DNA of 64,000 bases, from assembly GCA_013399875.1 (NCBI GenBank), contig VXAZ01002121.1, positions 1-64,000 on the forward strand, read 5' to 3'. The DNA is from Gymnorhina tibicen. Lineage: Eukaryota > Chordata > Aves > Passeriformes > Artamidae. The notes beneath the pieces are model-generated. The model had not been told where the DNA came from and made no database searches. It saw only the letters and a list, made by a program, of their open reading frames with translations. A program made the translations under genes and the position numbers. Below, piece after piece: positions 13,985 through 26,270 of the stretch (position 1 is its first letter; each line of letters begins with the position of its first letter).

Positions 13985-14250
13985 AGTTCAGACATTTTGC
14001 TCCTTTAAGGCTATCACGGGACAACTTAACCGAGCTGAAAGATGCCCCAGCGCAATCCATTCCAAACTTCCAGACTGCCTAACGTGAAAGGATGTGCACA
14101 TTCCCAGCCAACTCGGAATGACAGAAGTGTCAACACCAGAGTCATTCTGCTGTTTGTTATCTCGAGGGGATGCTGCCACTCTAATTGAGTAACCCCACCT
14201 CTGCATCTCATTGGCTTGAATTTCTGAAGGATGATAATTAATCCATGTTA
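13985..14250. other. Possible conserved non-coding element
   Basis: A short block that keeps several CpGs in an otherwise CpG-poor kilobase (for example near 14018, 14030, 14051, 14083, 14115 and 14162) and ends with a TAATTA core (14235-14240). It has no recognisable repeat match and no credible reading frame. The label rests only on composition and motif content. Confidence 0.2.
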
Positions 14251-16924
14251 TATTTTTAAATCTGGTGAAGAAAACGGATTATGAGAGCAAAACTTAAAAC
14301 TCTCTTCAAAAGGTGATCAGCCCTGCCATTCCCACAGCACTGGGGAATGCTGACAGTTCAAATTGTAATTGGCCCATCAAGCTGTGTCAGAGAAGAGGAT
14401 TTTATACCTGAATGGGGGAGGGAATTGTGCCATAACCTGCTCCCTAACCCTTCAGCACACATCTCTTTTGGAGCTATCATTTTAAAACATAAAAATACGC
14501 TTCCTAGAAAATTCATAGTGCTGCTAAGGCACAATCTAATTCAATCCTTGCTCTCAGTCACCCAAACCTGGAGAGAGAATGGAGGCCTGAAAATAACAGG
14601 ATGACTGTAAAATATATCCTTTATACCTTATAACTAAAAATCCAACTGTATAGATTTTTTAGAACCAGCTCTTTCTTGTTGCAATACCACTGACAAAAGA
14701 TTCAAAGTAACTTTTCTTGAACACTTGCTTTCTTTTTTATGTCTCAGTGCCATTTTTCCCCCTATAATCCCTTTGTATCTCTTACTAGCCCACACTGCGT
14801 CCCACATTTGGGGTATGACAGGTTAAAAGTCACCCTATGTCACCTTCTGACTTCAAACACTGGAATGTGATTCATTCTTCTGTGCAGCCACGAATAAAAA
14901 TCCTTCCCAGATGGGGGATGGGGAGAAGGTACTAGCAAAGTTCAGCTCCTGTGTGTGTTTGAGGCTGTTTAATTTGCACTAAAAAGCCCAGCAGATGTAT
15001 GAAACACTGCCTGAGGTATAATGTATACACTGATGTACCCAGACGGAAGCTTGAAACTGTAGGAAACGAGCAGAAACATGAAAAACTACAAAAGGTGGAT
15101 GCAAACGCTATTTTCCTCAGTATATCTGTCTCCTTCACCATCTGTATTGACAGACTTTTATTTTTTTAGCACTTCTACACAAAAATAAATTAGGAAAAAT
15201 GGTAATTGTAAATATTGAAGATGATGGCCATGTTTTTTTCAAATCCCTTGCCCACTTGTTACAAGATACTGCTGTGCATCTTGTGTCTTTCTTGTTAACA
15301 TTTCACGGAGAACTTTCATGAACATACGTTTGTTCTCGTTCCCAACACTTTGTTCTGTCACTGTGACAGATGGCTTTACACTGAAGCATATGAAAATATT
15401 AAATTCCTTATCAACCTGTTGAAGTTTGAAATGCCTGTAAGTAATAACCATCTTGGCAGCTATTTCTTTAATACAGATATTACAGAAAGCTCTTTAGTGC
15501 CTCCATATCAGTTTCCTATTTGTTACAGTCTATTCTAAAACTACAGTTTTCTTTGAACTTGATTAATAGTAGCATTGTTTCATTCAAAATAATATGATTT
15601 CTAAGCAGAATATTATGTTTCACTACTTGTTTATCCAGAACAAATTGAAAATTATTTTAAAAATTACAGTTAGACACAATAGGGGCTTGTGCTGTACCAA
15701 AAGGAATGAGGAGGACACTGGGACTTGGTTCCCTACTGTTCCTTCTCTGTCTAAGCACAGCAACTGGTACAGCAATGTCTTCAAGATTTGAATCCAATTC
15801 TCTATAACACAATATTCTACTCTGTGCCGAATTAATTGTTGGCTCTAGTACTTAGATAAAAAAACCCAAAACCCCAAAACATGGTGAGAAGAGGGTGTCC
15901 AGCATGCTTATCCTTCTCACAATGCTCACATAGAACCAAGCAACTTCAATTTCAGTTGGTAAACTAAAATTCCTAAGACAAGGAGCACTGGTTAAGAACA
16001 CATCCTTTTAATTTCTATTATTTCCTCAGCTGAGGTTTTTGACAAGAGGCTGCTGGTTCCTATATAGAATGTGTAGAATACTACATAGAAAATAGCACAA
16101 CAGAGCCTCTCTGGCCCCAAGGCACTCTTACACTTCTCAAACAGTAAAAAAAAAAGGTCTCAACTGTTCTAATATGTTCTATGTAATCAGCTTTTTGTTA
16201 AAAAAACCTTAATGTTATGTTATTAATAGAAGATTCCAAAGTCTGCACAGTTCTCGCATGAAAAAAATGCTTTCTATTAATAAAGCAAAAATATATTCAA
16301 AATGTCTGTATTTGAAATTCTAAAGGCAATATTAGAGGAATAAGGGGAGCTGTGGTATGGAATATAGATGTTATAAGAGGTTATAGAGAACCAATTCTTC
16401 AAATGCATCAGTTCTACTATACCTGTCTTGTTTCTTATTGAGCGGATTATTCAGAACTTCCATAACTACAGACCAAGGACATTCTCAGAACTAAGTGGCC
16501 ATCTCCACCCAAGTTTCCCCAGCAACCACAGTGTGAGACACCCCAGAGGGGAGCCGGGAGCAGGGATGGAAGAGGTGCACGCCCCTCACTGCACCACTCC
16601 TCAAAAAAGATCCAAGATTTTATCAGAAATGTTACAAAACTCCAGTATTTTCCAAACTCTGTTCCTAGGAAACACTTCCAATATTGATTCACTGCCCCAC
16701 CTCACAGAGGTGTAACAGCAGCAGGAGGTCAGATTCTGAATTTGGGTCAAAAAACCACCTTGGTAATAATATGAGAGATCCACCTGCTGAATGGGAATTT
16801 TGGTATTTGAGAAAGATTTTCTACTTTAGAAAAACACAGCACTGAACATGAGTTCTGTCAGTTATAAATCAATTCTATAGAACATGTTTACATATACAGC
16901 TAAATTTTTCTGGCACTTGCTTCC

Positions 16925-17070
16925 CAAACCTTTCCTAAAAACCTCCAGTGATAGAAATCCCATAATCTTCCTAATTCATCTAATTAAATATTAAGTATTC
17001 TTACTATCAGGAAGCCTTTCTAATGTCCAATCTAAACCTTCCTTTGTGTAATTTAAATCCAGAGCTTCCC
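16925..17070 (-). mobile_element. Ancient CR1 LINE 3' fragment
   Basis: The plus strand reads as the reverse complement of an old CR1 3' region: a ccagtgatagaaatccc block (16950-16966), then aggaagcctttctaatgtcc (17010-17029), then taaaccttcc and a gtaatttaaatcc segment. The order and spacing match the conserved part upstream of the CR1 tail. Divergence is high and the diagnostic 8-bp terminal repeats are absent, so this is an old, 5'- and 3'-truncated copy. Confidence 0.7.
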
Positions 17071-20000
17071 AGCCTACTCACTGCAGCCATGAAGGAGAAG
17101 ATCATGTCGATGCTGTTACATTCCATTACATGTCAGAATTTGTTTCTTTAAGCAGAAATGAAGTCTTGTGTCTGCACGATTGAAAGATCAAATGAAACAT
17201 CTGTTACTAACTCAAGTTAGACCCAGACACTTTCTACAACATGCAGGAAAATGAAAAGGAAATTTCTCAGTGCGGAAAAAAAGGACAATTCCTTTTACAA
17301 TGCCAAAATGAAACATGTCAAACTCGCAGTGCTGTCTGGCTCTTTCCTACCATGTTTCCAGTTTTCTTAAAACATTGGTAAAATTTAGAGATTTGTTAAA
17401 ATAACTAGAAAGGATTGGTAGTTACCTAACCTTCCTCCCTACATCCGGTGAATTACTGCCTGAAAAAAAACCTGCTTGGATCCAGTTAGAATTTTACAGT
17501 CTTTGTGCTTCATGGACACAAAGATTTGGGGGAATAAATGTATACATCCTGCATGCCGTTCTTAAAGATAATTCCCCATAAGAATCTCAGCTCTCTCATC
17601 CATCTTTGTCTTCTGTTATCTTAATGGGCAAAACGCCCTTGGCTCCTCCAGTGGTGCTAAAACCTGATGGAAATAAGAACAGCCCAATCCACCTCCCTCC
17701 TGAGCAGGCACAAGATAAGCTACCTGAGTCATCCACTCGAGTGCGTGACTAGTTGGAGTTTGTAACCTCCACTTCTCTTGTTCTACTCCACAGCCAAAGT
17801 CAAGCTGTGCACCAGCCAGTGACTCACACCCCATTATTTTATAATATTAGTCATTTAGCTGCTAATTACAAAAAAAAAAGGGTTTACTACAAATTTATGG
17901 AATAGATTTGCATCATTTTCCATAGATGTAAATATATTTCAAAACTGCAGAAGCATTTTCCATTTTATCCCAATTGTGCTTTACCCTCAGCCCTGAGGGG
18001 CTGAAATAACCCATTGCTCTCCAGCTGTTAACACAGGATCCTGGGATAACACAGGCTGGAAGGAGATTATCCAAGGACAGTCCTTCAGATCCTCTTGGAC
18101 ACGCCTCCTTGGAGTGCAGAGGTGCTGAACCGGTCAGGCAGAGTTTGATGCATCACCTCACAGCCCTTCATCCAACACTTGTCTTCTGAATCCTTGCCTT
18201 GCATCTCCTCTCTCCCACACTTGTCCTGGGAGGTTGAACTGACAGGATAAACGTACAAAGCAATAATTCAGAGAAATTAATCCGGAGAAAGGATGTGAAC
18301 CAAGAGCAGGAAGAGCTAATCAAGTCTTGAATGTATCAGCAGAAGTTTATAACTTTTATCTTTTTATGAGACAGATGATCACACACATATCCACGCTTCT
18401 ATAAATTTGAAATAGTAATAAAACTTTCTAGCAGGCACTGGCAAAATAAAAAACCTCATAACCTCTGTTGCAAAGAAGCCCAAAAGGCAGCTTAGAGATC
18501 TCAAGTCAGCTGTGAGAGCCACAGCCTGAAATGCCTAACAACATCTTACAACAATCAGTTTATAATCCTGATTATATTATAAATCATAGCCAATATTTGT
18601 CTTCTGATCATGAGTTAAATGATTTGAATGGACTGTTTTTATTTAAATGCAAAATGTTCAAAAAGAATGTATCAGATGCAAAATAAAGATTTCCAATCTA
18701 AATGATAACTAGAAAAGGTTGAAGTAAAATACAGAAATGAAAACACTTGGGACAGAAACCTGAGTTCTGAACCAGAAACTCTGTCATAAAAAATTCACAC
18801 AGGGAGCAGGGAAATCTTTTTGTCTTCAGGTGCCCAGAGAACATGAAACACTGGGGTCACCGGCAGCATGGGAGATTTTCATTTGTCTAGCAAAAAAATA
18901 TTTTTCAAGACAGTAAAGGCTGCTAAGCACTGGAACAGGTGGTCTAAGGAGGTAAGGGACCTTCCTTTCCTGATAGTTTGTAAAGATTACCAAGATGTCA
19001 GTCATCAGTGACACTTGTCAAGGTGCTCCTTGCAGGGAGCAGGGCTGGACTCCGTGGCTTGGAAGAGTGTCCTCAGCATCACTGTGTTTGAAAATCCACA
19101 CCAATGTTTGCAAAGAAGCCTTTAAATTGACAAAAAAAAATTGTACGTGGAAAAAAAATTAGACATTTTTATCATTTTCTTGCAAGCTGGTATAAAGGGA
19201 TTTTTTTCACAGAAATGTCACTGTAACACCAGGATGGAGTTTTGTTCCGTGCTTGCTCAGTTACGTGTGGGCAAAAATGAATGAAAGTAGAACTGCCACA
19301 CTGCCTCCCCTCTGCAGAGTGCCCTGCCCAGGGCTGAAATGTAATCATTAATTAGAAGAAACTCACATACAGACATGATGCTTCTGTTAATTAGAAGAAA
19401 TACCAACATATGAACAGACAGGCTTCAGCTTTATTTTTCATTGCTCAGGGGCTCATGGCTGCTGCAGGAAGAGCTCATAACAGCCATACAGCATCGCTGA
19501 TGTTTGCTCTTTGCACTTACTCTTTTTAAAAGTTTGCTTCTTTTACTTTGAGCAAGGCCTGACCAGTGCAGTTTCTCCTACAGGACATGCAAGGATTGCA
19601 CGGAGCTCAGTCCCTGTAGCTACTGCCTATCCCAAAGATATCAGCATCCCCCTGGACCCTCCCTATTAAGCCTCATTTCATTGATAATTCACAGGCTGTA
19701 ACACTTTTCACAGCTGAGCTCTCCTCTGACCTCCAGGTTCCAGTTCTGAAGACTATCCTGAAGTCAGTGTGTTCAGAAGGGGTGCAATCAGTAAACCACA
19801 ACTACTACAGGGAGCTGCTAAAACATTCTGTTCTTGAGATTAAAATTGGACAAACAGAACTTCTGCTAAGCTGTTACATGACTGTGCTCAATTTGATTTA
19901 CCAGTTCTCATAAAATCATAGAAACTTAAAAGACCGTGACATCTTGAAAATATAATTGGAAATAAAGAAAATGTATTAAAATACCCAGTGCCATTATTAA

Positions 20001-21430
20001 TATCTCCCTTTAGTAAATTCTACTTCCTGTTGTGGCTCAAAGAATGAGCAAGGATAAGAAAAAGGCTCAAGCTTTCACATATGAAAGTCGAAATGAAATT
20101 AAGTTGCTTCCCACGGCCTCTCTGTTGGTACAAAGTTCAGTCTGCCACGATCAGATTTTTGATTCTGCTGGCAATGGGAAAGCCTCACGACTGGAATGAA
20201 ATGCCACTTGAAATGAGATCTGGTTCTGAGATGATTTTGCTCTCTGGCACAGCAGTGGTATCCTGCTTTTCCTGGTAACTGTGAGGATTAGTTCAGGATT
20301 AGAGCCTCAGGTGGTTCTGGCTTAACTGGCAAGGTGGAAAACCAGGACACCCCACCACTGCTCATCATACAGACCACATCAATCAATACTTGTTTTGAAA
20401 ATGACAGAAGTATTCAAATGAAAACATGAGATGATATTCATTTTCATTAGTCTTGCAAAATATTCCAAGAAAAAAACCAAACCAACGGTTTGAGATTACT
20501 CTGTGTCACAGCCAGATATCAAACTTTCCATGCAAGCACAGGTGACAGCAGATATATTCTTCTATAAAATGCATCTCTTGCTCTCACACACACCACTTGT
20601 TGCTATCATGTATTGAAAAGCTGGGCCATGAAAAGCCAGAGGCCAGAGGTGACCTGCTGTCCCCAGGACTACAGCCCCAAGGCCATGTCCTGTCAGAAAG
20701 GCAGAGCAACTGGAAAAAGGTGAAAACTTGATGCTGATGTGGAAACATAAAATTCACATAAAACAGTACAGGAGGGAGCCAGGATGCTCCAGCAGGGCCT
20801 GATCTAAATGTCTTGTTCTTAGAAGACTTGCTTCACTGTGGCAGAAGTTCTTCAAAGATACTAAGGCTCATCTTAAATTCACAAAATGGTGCTGTTTTTG
20901 TTAAGAGCATCAGGTAGTAGTCCAAGTTCTCAGTGCCACGTGTGCCTCTCCCCTCACTTGGCTGTAAGAGGTTTTTACAGTTAAAGAAGCCATTAGAGCC
21001 AGGTTAATTAGCAGTCAGAAACAAGTCCTCATGTAAGCTACAACTCATTTATCTGGAAAAACAATCAAACATCATTCCTGGATTGCTATTAGTCATGGAA
21101 TCAGAACGGTCAACTTTAACAAGGACAGCATTTAAATTAAAAAAAGACATAAACACCTGTCCAGAGAGCAGCACAGCACAAGCAGAATAATTCACATATG
21201 CAAAGTGTGGGAGGTTGTTGTCAGCATTTTACATCACACTCCGCCATAGGAGCAGTGAACAGATAATCTGTGTTGAAGTTCTGATCAAGTTCAGGTTGGT
21301 TCATTAGTCATTAGTGCCAGGATTTACATCTGGTTACATCCCTCCCCTTCTCTTCCCAGCTGAATTTGCGGTAATTACCAGAGAGGAAACCTGCTCAAAA
21401 TTTCTGAACATCAAATACATAAAAACGGAA
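17071..21430. other. Non-coding DNA, no gene seen
   Basis: AT-rich unique sequence with no recognisable exon, repeat or RNA gene. Open frames are all under 75 codons. The stretch at 17990-18250 is somewhat G+C-richer but matches nothing I can name. Confidence 0.6.
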
Positions 21431-21434
21431 GATT

Positions 21435-21526
21435 AAAAAAAAAAAAAAAAAAAAANNNNNNNNNNNNNNNNNNNNNNNNNNNNNNNNNNNNNNNNNNNNN
21501 NNTTAAACAAAAAAAAAAAAAAAAAG

Positions 21527-21553
<27 letters not shown>
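21435..21553 (+). repeat. A-homopolymer tract with embedded assembly gap
   Basis: A run of 21 A bases (21435-21455) meets a block of 47 N (21456-21502). After the gap come ttaaac, 17 A, a single G and 27 A (21527-21553). The tract is the likely cause of the assembly break. The 73-codon minus-strand frame across its right side encodes mostly phenylalanine and is an artefact of the homopolymer. Confidence 0.95.
21456..21502. other. Assembly gap (47 N)
   Basis: Unknown bases, flanked on both sides by A-rich sequence. The true length and content are not known from the window. Confidence 0.99.
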
Positions 21554-21557
<4 letters not shown>

Positions 21558-24500
21558 AACAAAACCAGAACAGATCCTCTGGTCTTCCACATGAAAATTT
21601 TGATTGGATTTCTAATCATCATTAGCAAAACCTTATATTTAATACATAATAAATATTGATTTGAAAAGACTATTTTATTAATTTCTAAACATTTAACCAG
21701 TTTGTTTTTAATTATCTCTCCCAAAATGCAGGTAATTAATGAGTAGCTGCTTAACTCTGGGTATCCGAAACAGAGGAAAATAATAGTGTTTCCCTCTCCT
21801 AAGAATAAAAATACTTAAATAAAAACTGTAGCTACAAAAGTAAAGCAAGAGGATTTTCAAGAGTTTCTGGGGTATACAGGTATACCTTGTTTTTGTCAAC
21901 ACCTGACACAAAAGAATATTTTGAAGTTTTTATGTCTCAAAAAAAATATTGGAAAGATATTAAGTCCAGGCAGTAAAACTGGCTCTTTGTCATGTTTAAT
22001 TGCTTGGATTCATAACCTAGTTTTGCTGAATCTGGATGTTACTGCTGACTCAAGCAGTTTCTCTATTTTAATACTTTAGAAAAAGTTTGCATGTCTCCAC
22101 GCCTGTGAGAAGAAAGCGTTTTTTGAAATATTCCTGACCATCAGTGAAATTTCTCTCTGAAGAAACCTCTTTGCTGTGCATGAAATCTGTAATTAACTAC
22201 AGAACAAAAAAAAAAAAATAGTCTCTGATTGCAACCTGGTGAAGGAAGCCATACTGTGCTTCATTTTCAAAGACAATGAAGGGAAATCACAGCCTCTGCA
22301 ATTTAGCATGGGTAAGGGAAATGAAAAGTGCAACAGGCACAATGAGGACAAACACAAAGCAGAAATGCCTACACTCAATTCCAATCCCCCAAAGTAAACA
22401 CGTTCCCACACTGTCCAAACTCAAGTTCAGCTAAGGTAAAAGTAGTGAGTGCACAAAGTCACCAAAGACAGCAACTTTGCCACGTTCCTTAACATCTCCA
22501 CTGGATACCTTAAATAGAAAATAAAAACAAAATAAAAAGGAAAAGACTTTTTCCTACAGACAGAACTCCACGGCTGACACGAAAGATTTAGAAGGAAATG
22601 CCACCAGAAGAGAGTTTTGGCAGTGATACATTTATTTCTTTTCACTGTCTGATGCCTCACCCAAATGCAATCCCACAGCATTTGAATTTCAAATAAAATG
22701 TATTTGTGATGCACCCTTTGAAAGGACAAGCCAGTGTTTCTCTTCCGTCTAGTGACTTTGCACTTATGGCACTTCTTGTGTTCAAAAAGGCATCCCTGGG
22801 CACAGCCAGCAGCTGTAGGTCTGTGTATTCCCTGAACTCCTGATCTCCTCACAGCTCAGTTTAGGAGAACTATTCCTTCGTAACACATTCCAAGACAACG
22901 TTAAAGGCAGATAACTCTTCTAAGCTGCCTTTCACCTAGATGGAAAATATACCTATTTATGGCACAATAATAGTTCAGAAACTTTATCTTCACATAAAGT
23001 TAATACATTTCAAAAGTTATGCTTAGTTCCTAGGAGATGCTGTAAATTATGTCCCAGTCTTGAAATATATATAAAACCCCCTAAACACTGAAAAACTCTC
23101 TGAAATAATCAAGACCCTCTGACGTCTTTGTTCCCATCTCTAAATCCTAGAAAGGTATCATCCTGTGACACAATCATTCTTACAAAAACTCCAAAATCCC
23201 TATCACCGAAGTTGACTGAAAGCTTGACTTTAGTAGCTTGATTTTCACTAAGGAGTTAAAAATAACTCTTTCTTAGCACACGGCTTGCTTAAATTAAAAT
23301 ATGAAGTAAACTTCAGACAAGATATTTTCTATAGTTAAAATCCCCTACATATTTTTCCCCTAGTTTACTTTTTCACAATTACCACCACAATAACTTAAAA
23401 GCATCAGTTGACTACATTTCTCTCCCTTCTCCTCTTTAATTTGTTGCTTTAGTTACCATTTCTAACATATTTATCTTCATAAAATTAATTAAAAATTTAA
23501 TAGCAGTATTTTTCCTTACAAAAGGAAAAGCCCAAACTTCCAATAGTATTCTTGAGAACATTTTTCTAGACCTTTTCCAGCATTTGAAATACCACAAAGT
23601 TGATCACTTGAAAAATCAATTTACTACTTGTTGCTGGAAAAGTTTTCTGGTTTATGAGCAAAACTGAGATCCTATGTGAAACCTTTGTGAAAAAAAGAAC
23701 AAATCTGAACAATTCCATGATAATGATGCTACTGAAGTAAGTTGTTTGAAGATGGAAAGACTGAATGTAACACCTTGAAGTTGCTTCATCCATCTATTGT
23801 TAAGTTATTCTGATTTCAAATATTTACTCATGTAGGAGTAGGTAAGAATATAAAGCTCAAACTTTCTGAAACTGTGCCTGAAAAGGGGTCTAATGAACTG
23901 TGCTGTCACTCCCTGAGGTATCAGAGCATTGGATACTGGGAGACACTGATTAAATGGAACTTCCAGAGCGGACAATGGGAATGGGAGCTATCGTGTGTTC
24001 ACAGCATCTCAAAGGCCAAGAAATTTACTGCTTTGGGAAGAGGAACTCCAAAAAGGATAATCAAATCCCTTTTAGATCCATAGGTTTCAAGGAAGGAAAG
24101 CTGATGATTGACAGACACTACCCAGGTACTCACAGAGAAGCCCCTGTAAAGGATAAAACCCCAAAGTCCACTTTTTTTTTCATTGAATGATTCAAATCTG
24201 AAAAACGAATAATTCTACACAGCACTACTGCTCTTGCTGTAGACAAGGGAACACTGTTCATTGAGTAGCAGTTTTGCTCGCTGTTCACCCTTATTTGCAT
24301 GTTCAAAAAACAGATCAACAACAGGAACATTAAATATCTAAGAAAAAAGCTACAATGTATGGTCAGAATATCAAGACATTCAAACTTTATATATATCTGT
24401 TGCTTCATTTTAGAAATACACATGAAACCAACGTACCGCGTAAGCAAAAAAAATTGCAAACTTTCTATGAAACACTTACATAAATCCTAATTACTTCTGC

Positions 24501-25320
24501 ATTAAGACCAAATTCCTGATCACTACAGAAGTGACAAATACAAAGACTGTTTTGGATCTTACTAAATTCCTCAGTATCCATCAAAATAAAATACCTGACG
24601 TGGAATTTAATGCACAGTCTTGGAAGCAACGTGATTTTCAGGTGTCTGAACTGCAGACCCCAGCATTCCACTACTGGGCTGTGCCAGAGTCTCCTCCATG
24701 TGACAGCAAGTCTTTCAAAAATATTATACCCCTATTAAGAGTCTGGAAGAGATTCCTTTTTTTAAAAGCTAGACAAATCCACCTTCCCCACTCCCCTCAA
24801 CATTTTTTGCACACTTGGAAGTGTGTGGATTTTTTAAAGGAAGAAAATTGCTAAAGTCATCCAAAGTATTTAAATTACTTGGCAATTATATCCAGCTGGA
24901 AACTGATAGGCATTTTTAAACCCCAGTCTTTTATACACTGCTCCTGCTTTTTTCAATGCAAATACATATAAATGGATTGTTAGCCAAAATTACCTGTGTG
25001 TTTAAACTGTATTTATTAACAAAACACTGCTGCTGTTATATCCCATGCATTTTAACAAGTACAGTAATAAAACCTTGAAATACTAATAAATCGTATTTTC
25101 TAAAATCAGTATATTATGCTGGTGACACACAGGGATCCTAAAGTTAAAAAGATGACCAGGTTGGTCAGGAATCTTGTAACCTGCCTGCTGAAAGGTAATA
25201 ATCCACCTGACAAAACCCCTTCTAATGAGACTCCTGCTCTGTTTCATATAAATGCTAATACATACTCCATCCACAGAAAGCCAAGCGTCTTTCTGAAGAT
25301 GAAGTTCACATAAACTTCAG
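21554..25320. other. Non-coding DNA downstream of the candidate minus-strand exon
   Basis: Mostly AT-rich unique sequence. The longest frames are 141 codons (22427-22852, minus) and about 108 codons near 24.1-24.9 kb; none is recognisable. If the promoter at 25.8-26.1 kb is real, this is the start of its first intron. Confidence 0.55.
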
Positions 25321-25790
25321 CCAAACACGGAGGGAGGATGGATAATCCCCCCCGCACCTTGTTTTCTGCCGGCATCTCGCCGAGGAGCGCTCACACCCAG
25401 AGAAACACACTCACACCGCCGGGACGCACGCAGGGCACACAGCAGCAGCACCGCTAAGTTTGTGCACCACGCACCTTGGATCAGCCCCCGGAGCATCCCT
25501 CTGCCACCGGGCCGGGCATCCTGCCCAGCCGCGGCTGGAGCCCGCTCCGCGCCGCCCGACAGCCCCGCATCTCCCGCACCCCCTCACCTGGCCGGCATCC
25601 CCCTCTCGCCACCGCCTTCACGTGGGGAAGTCCCCGCCGGAGCTGCCCGGCCCCAGCAGCCCCACATGCCAAGTTGCCCCGGCCCCTCCCGGCGAGCACA
25701 GCCGGGGCTCCGGGCGCTCTCCGGCGCAGGCACAGGATGGATCCCGCCCTCCCCCGGCCCCGGCTCGCTCCGAAGCTGCCGCTGCCTTAC

Positions 25791-25835
25791 CTGAAGGACA
25801 TCTCCCACGCCTGCAATCAGCTGCCAAGGTTTCAT
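25791..25835 (-). CDS. Candidate first coding exon, unidentified gene
   Basis: On the minus strand an ATG at 25835-25833 lies in good context (A at -3, cgaccATGa). It opens a 15-codon frame reading MKPWQLIAGVGDVLQ that ends exactly at a consensus splice donor, cag|gtaagg (GT at 25790-25789), leaving phase 0. The ATG overlaps the TGA of an upstream 84-codon frame (26086-25832) as ATGA. I do not recognise the peptide and see no clear signal peptide or domain. A different frame, open from an ATG at 25947, also crosses the donor, so the true frame is uncertain. The exon could equally be 5' UTR or part of a non-coding transcript. No second exon was found in the window. Confidence 0.3.
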
Positions 25836-25931
25836 GGTCGGCGGCGATGCCGGTGCGGCGCCGGGGGGAGCCGGGCGGCCCCGGCCGGCCCTGGAGCCCC
25901 CGGATCGCCGGCACCATCCACCGCCCCCCGC

Positions 25932-25940
25932 ACCCCGCCC
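25932..25940 (-). promoter_or_regulatory. GC box (Sp1/KLF type)
   Basis: The minus strand reads gggcggggt, a GC-box core, inside the densest part of the island. A partial NRF1-like motif (tgcgcacggc, 25941-25950, plus strand) is adjacent. They sit between the TATA-like box and the candidate ATG, so they would be downstream of a TATA-directed start but consistent with a dispersed CpG-island promoter. Confidence 0.4.
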
Positions 25941-26102
25941 TGCGCACGGCCAGCCCCGGCTGCCGCGTCCCTGTCCCTGTCGCTGGCCCTGCCCCGCTCC
26001 CGCAGGCGCGGAACTCCGGGCGGAGGGAGGTCCAGGCGCGGAATGGAAGCGCTGCCGATGGCTCCCGCTACACCTGCATTATTCACGATGTCCGTGGGAC
26101 AG

Positions 26103-26109
26103 TATTTAT
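26103..26109 (-). promoter_or_regulatory. TATA-like box
   Basis: The minus strand reads ataaata inside the CpG island, an isolated AT-rich heptamer in G+C-rich sequence. It would place a start site near 26075 and give a 5' UTR of roughly 240 bases before the candidate ATG at 25835. The leader would contain upstream ATGs, including one at about 26086. Confidence 0.35.
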
Positions 26110-26270
26110 GACTTTCAATCTGCTGCGCTCCAGATGCTGCCGCGAGAGGCGAGAGCCCTCGGCTGTCTCTGCCTTCCTCCTCTCCCGGCTGAAGGGCTCG
26201 GCAGTGCAGGCGCTCGGCGAAGCCGTTTTGTTTTATTTAGAGATAAGAGCAGCTCCACGCCGGCTTAGCT

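Larger units (their letters stand above)
2250..16900. other. Long non-coding stretch, probably intronic or intergenic
   Basis: No gene recognised in 14.6 kb. Sequence is AT-rich and CpG-poor, with scattered A or T runs and one short tandem repeat (listed separately). The longest frame is 179 codons on the minus strand (11888-12427); it resembles no family and is treated as chance. If the minus-strand promoter at 25.8-26.1 kb is real, this would lie within or beyond its first intron. Confidence 0.6.
25320..26270. promoter_or_regulatory. CpG island
   Basis: About 950 bases of strongly G+C-rich, CpG-dense sequence stand out sharply from AT-rich flanks on both sides. CpG density peaks at about 25.83-26.06 kb. 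It does not match a CR1 or LTR. In vertebrates an unmethylated island of this size usually marks a promoter. Several long open frames (up to 270 codons) cross it in most frames on both strands, as expected where stop codons are rare. The sequence signals listed separately favour transcription on the minus strand, but a divergent plus-strand transcript cannot be excluded. Confidence 0.85.
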
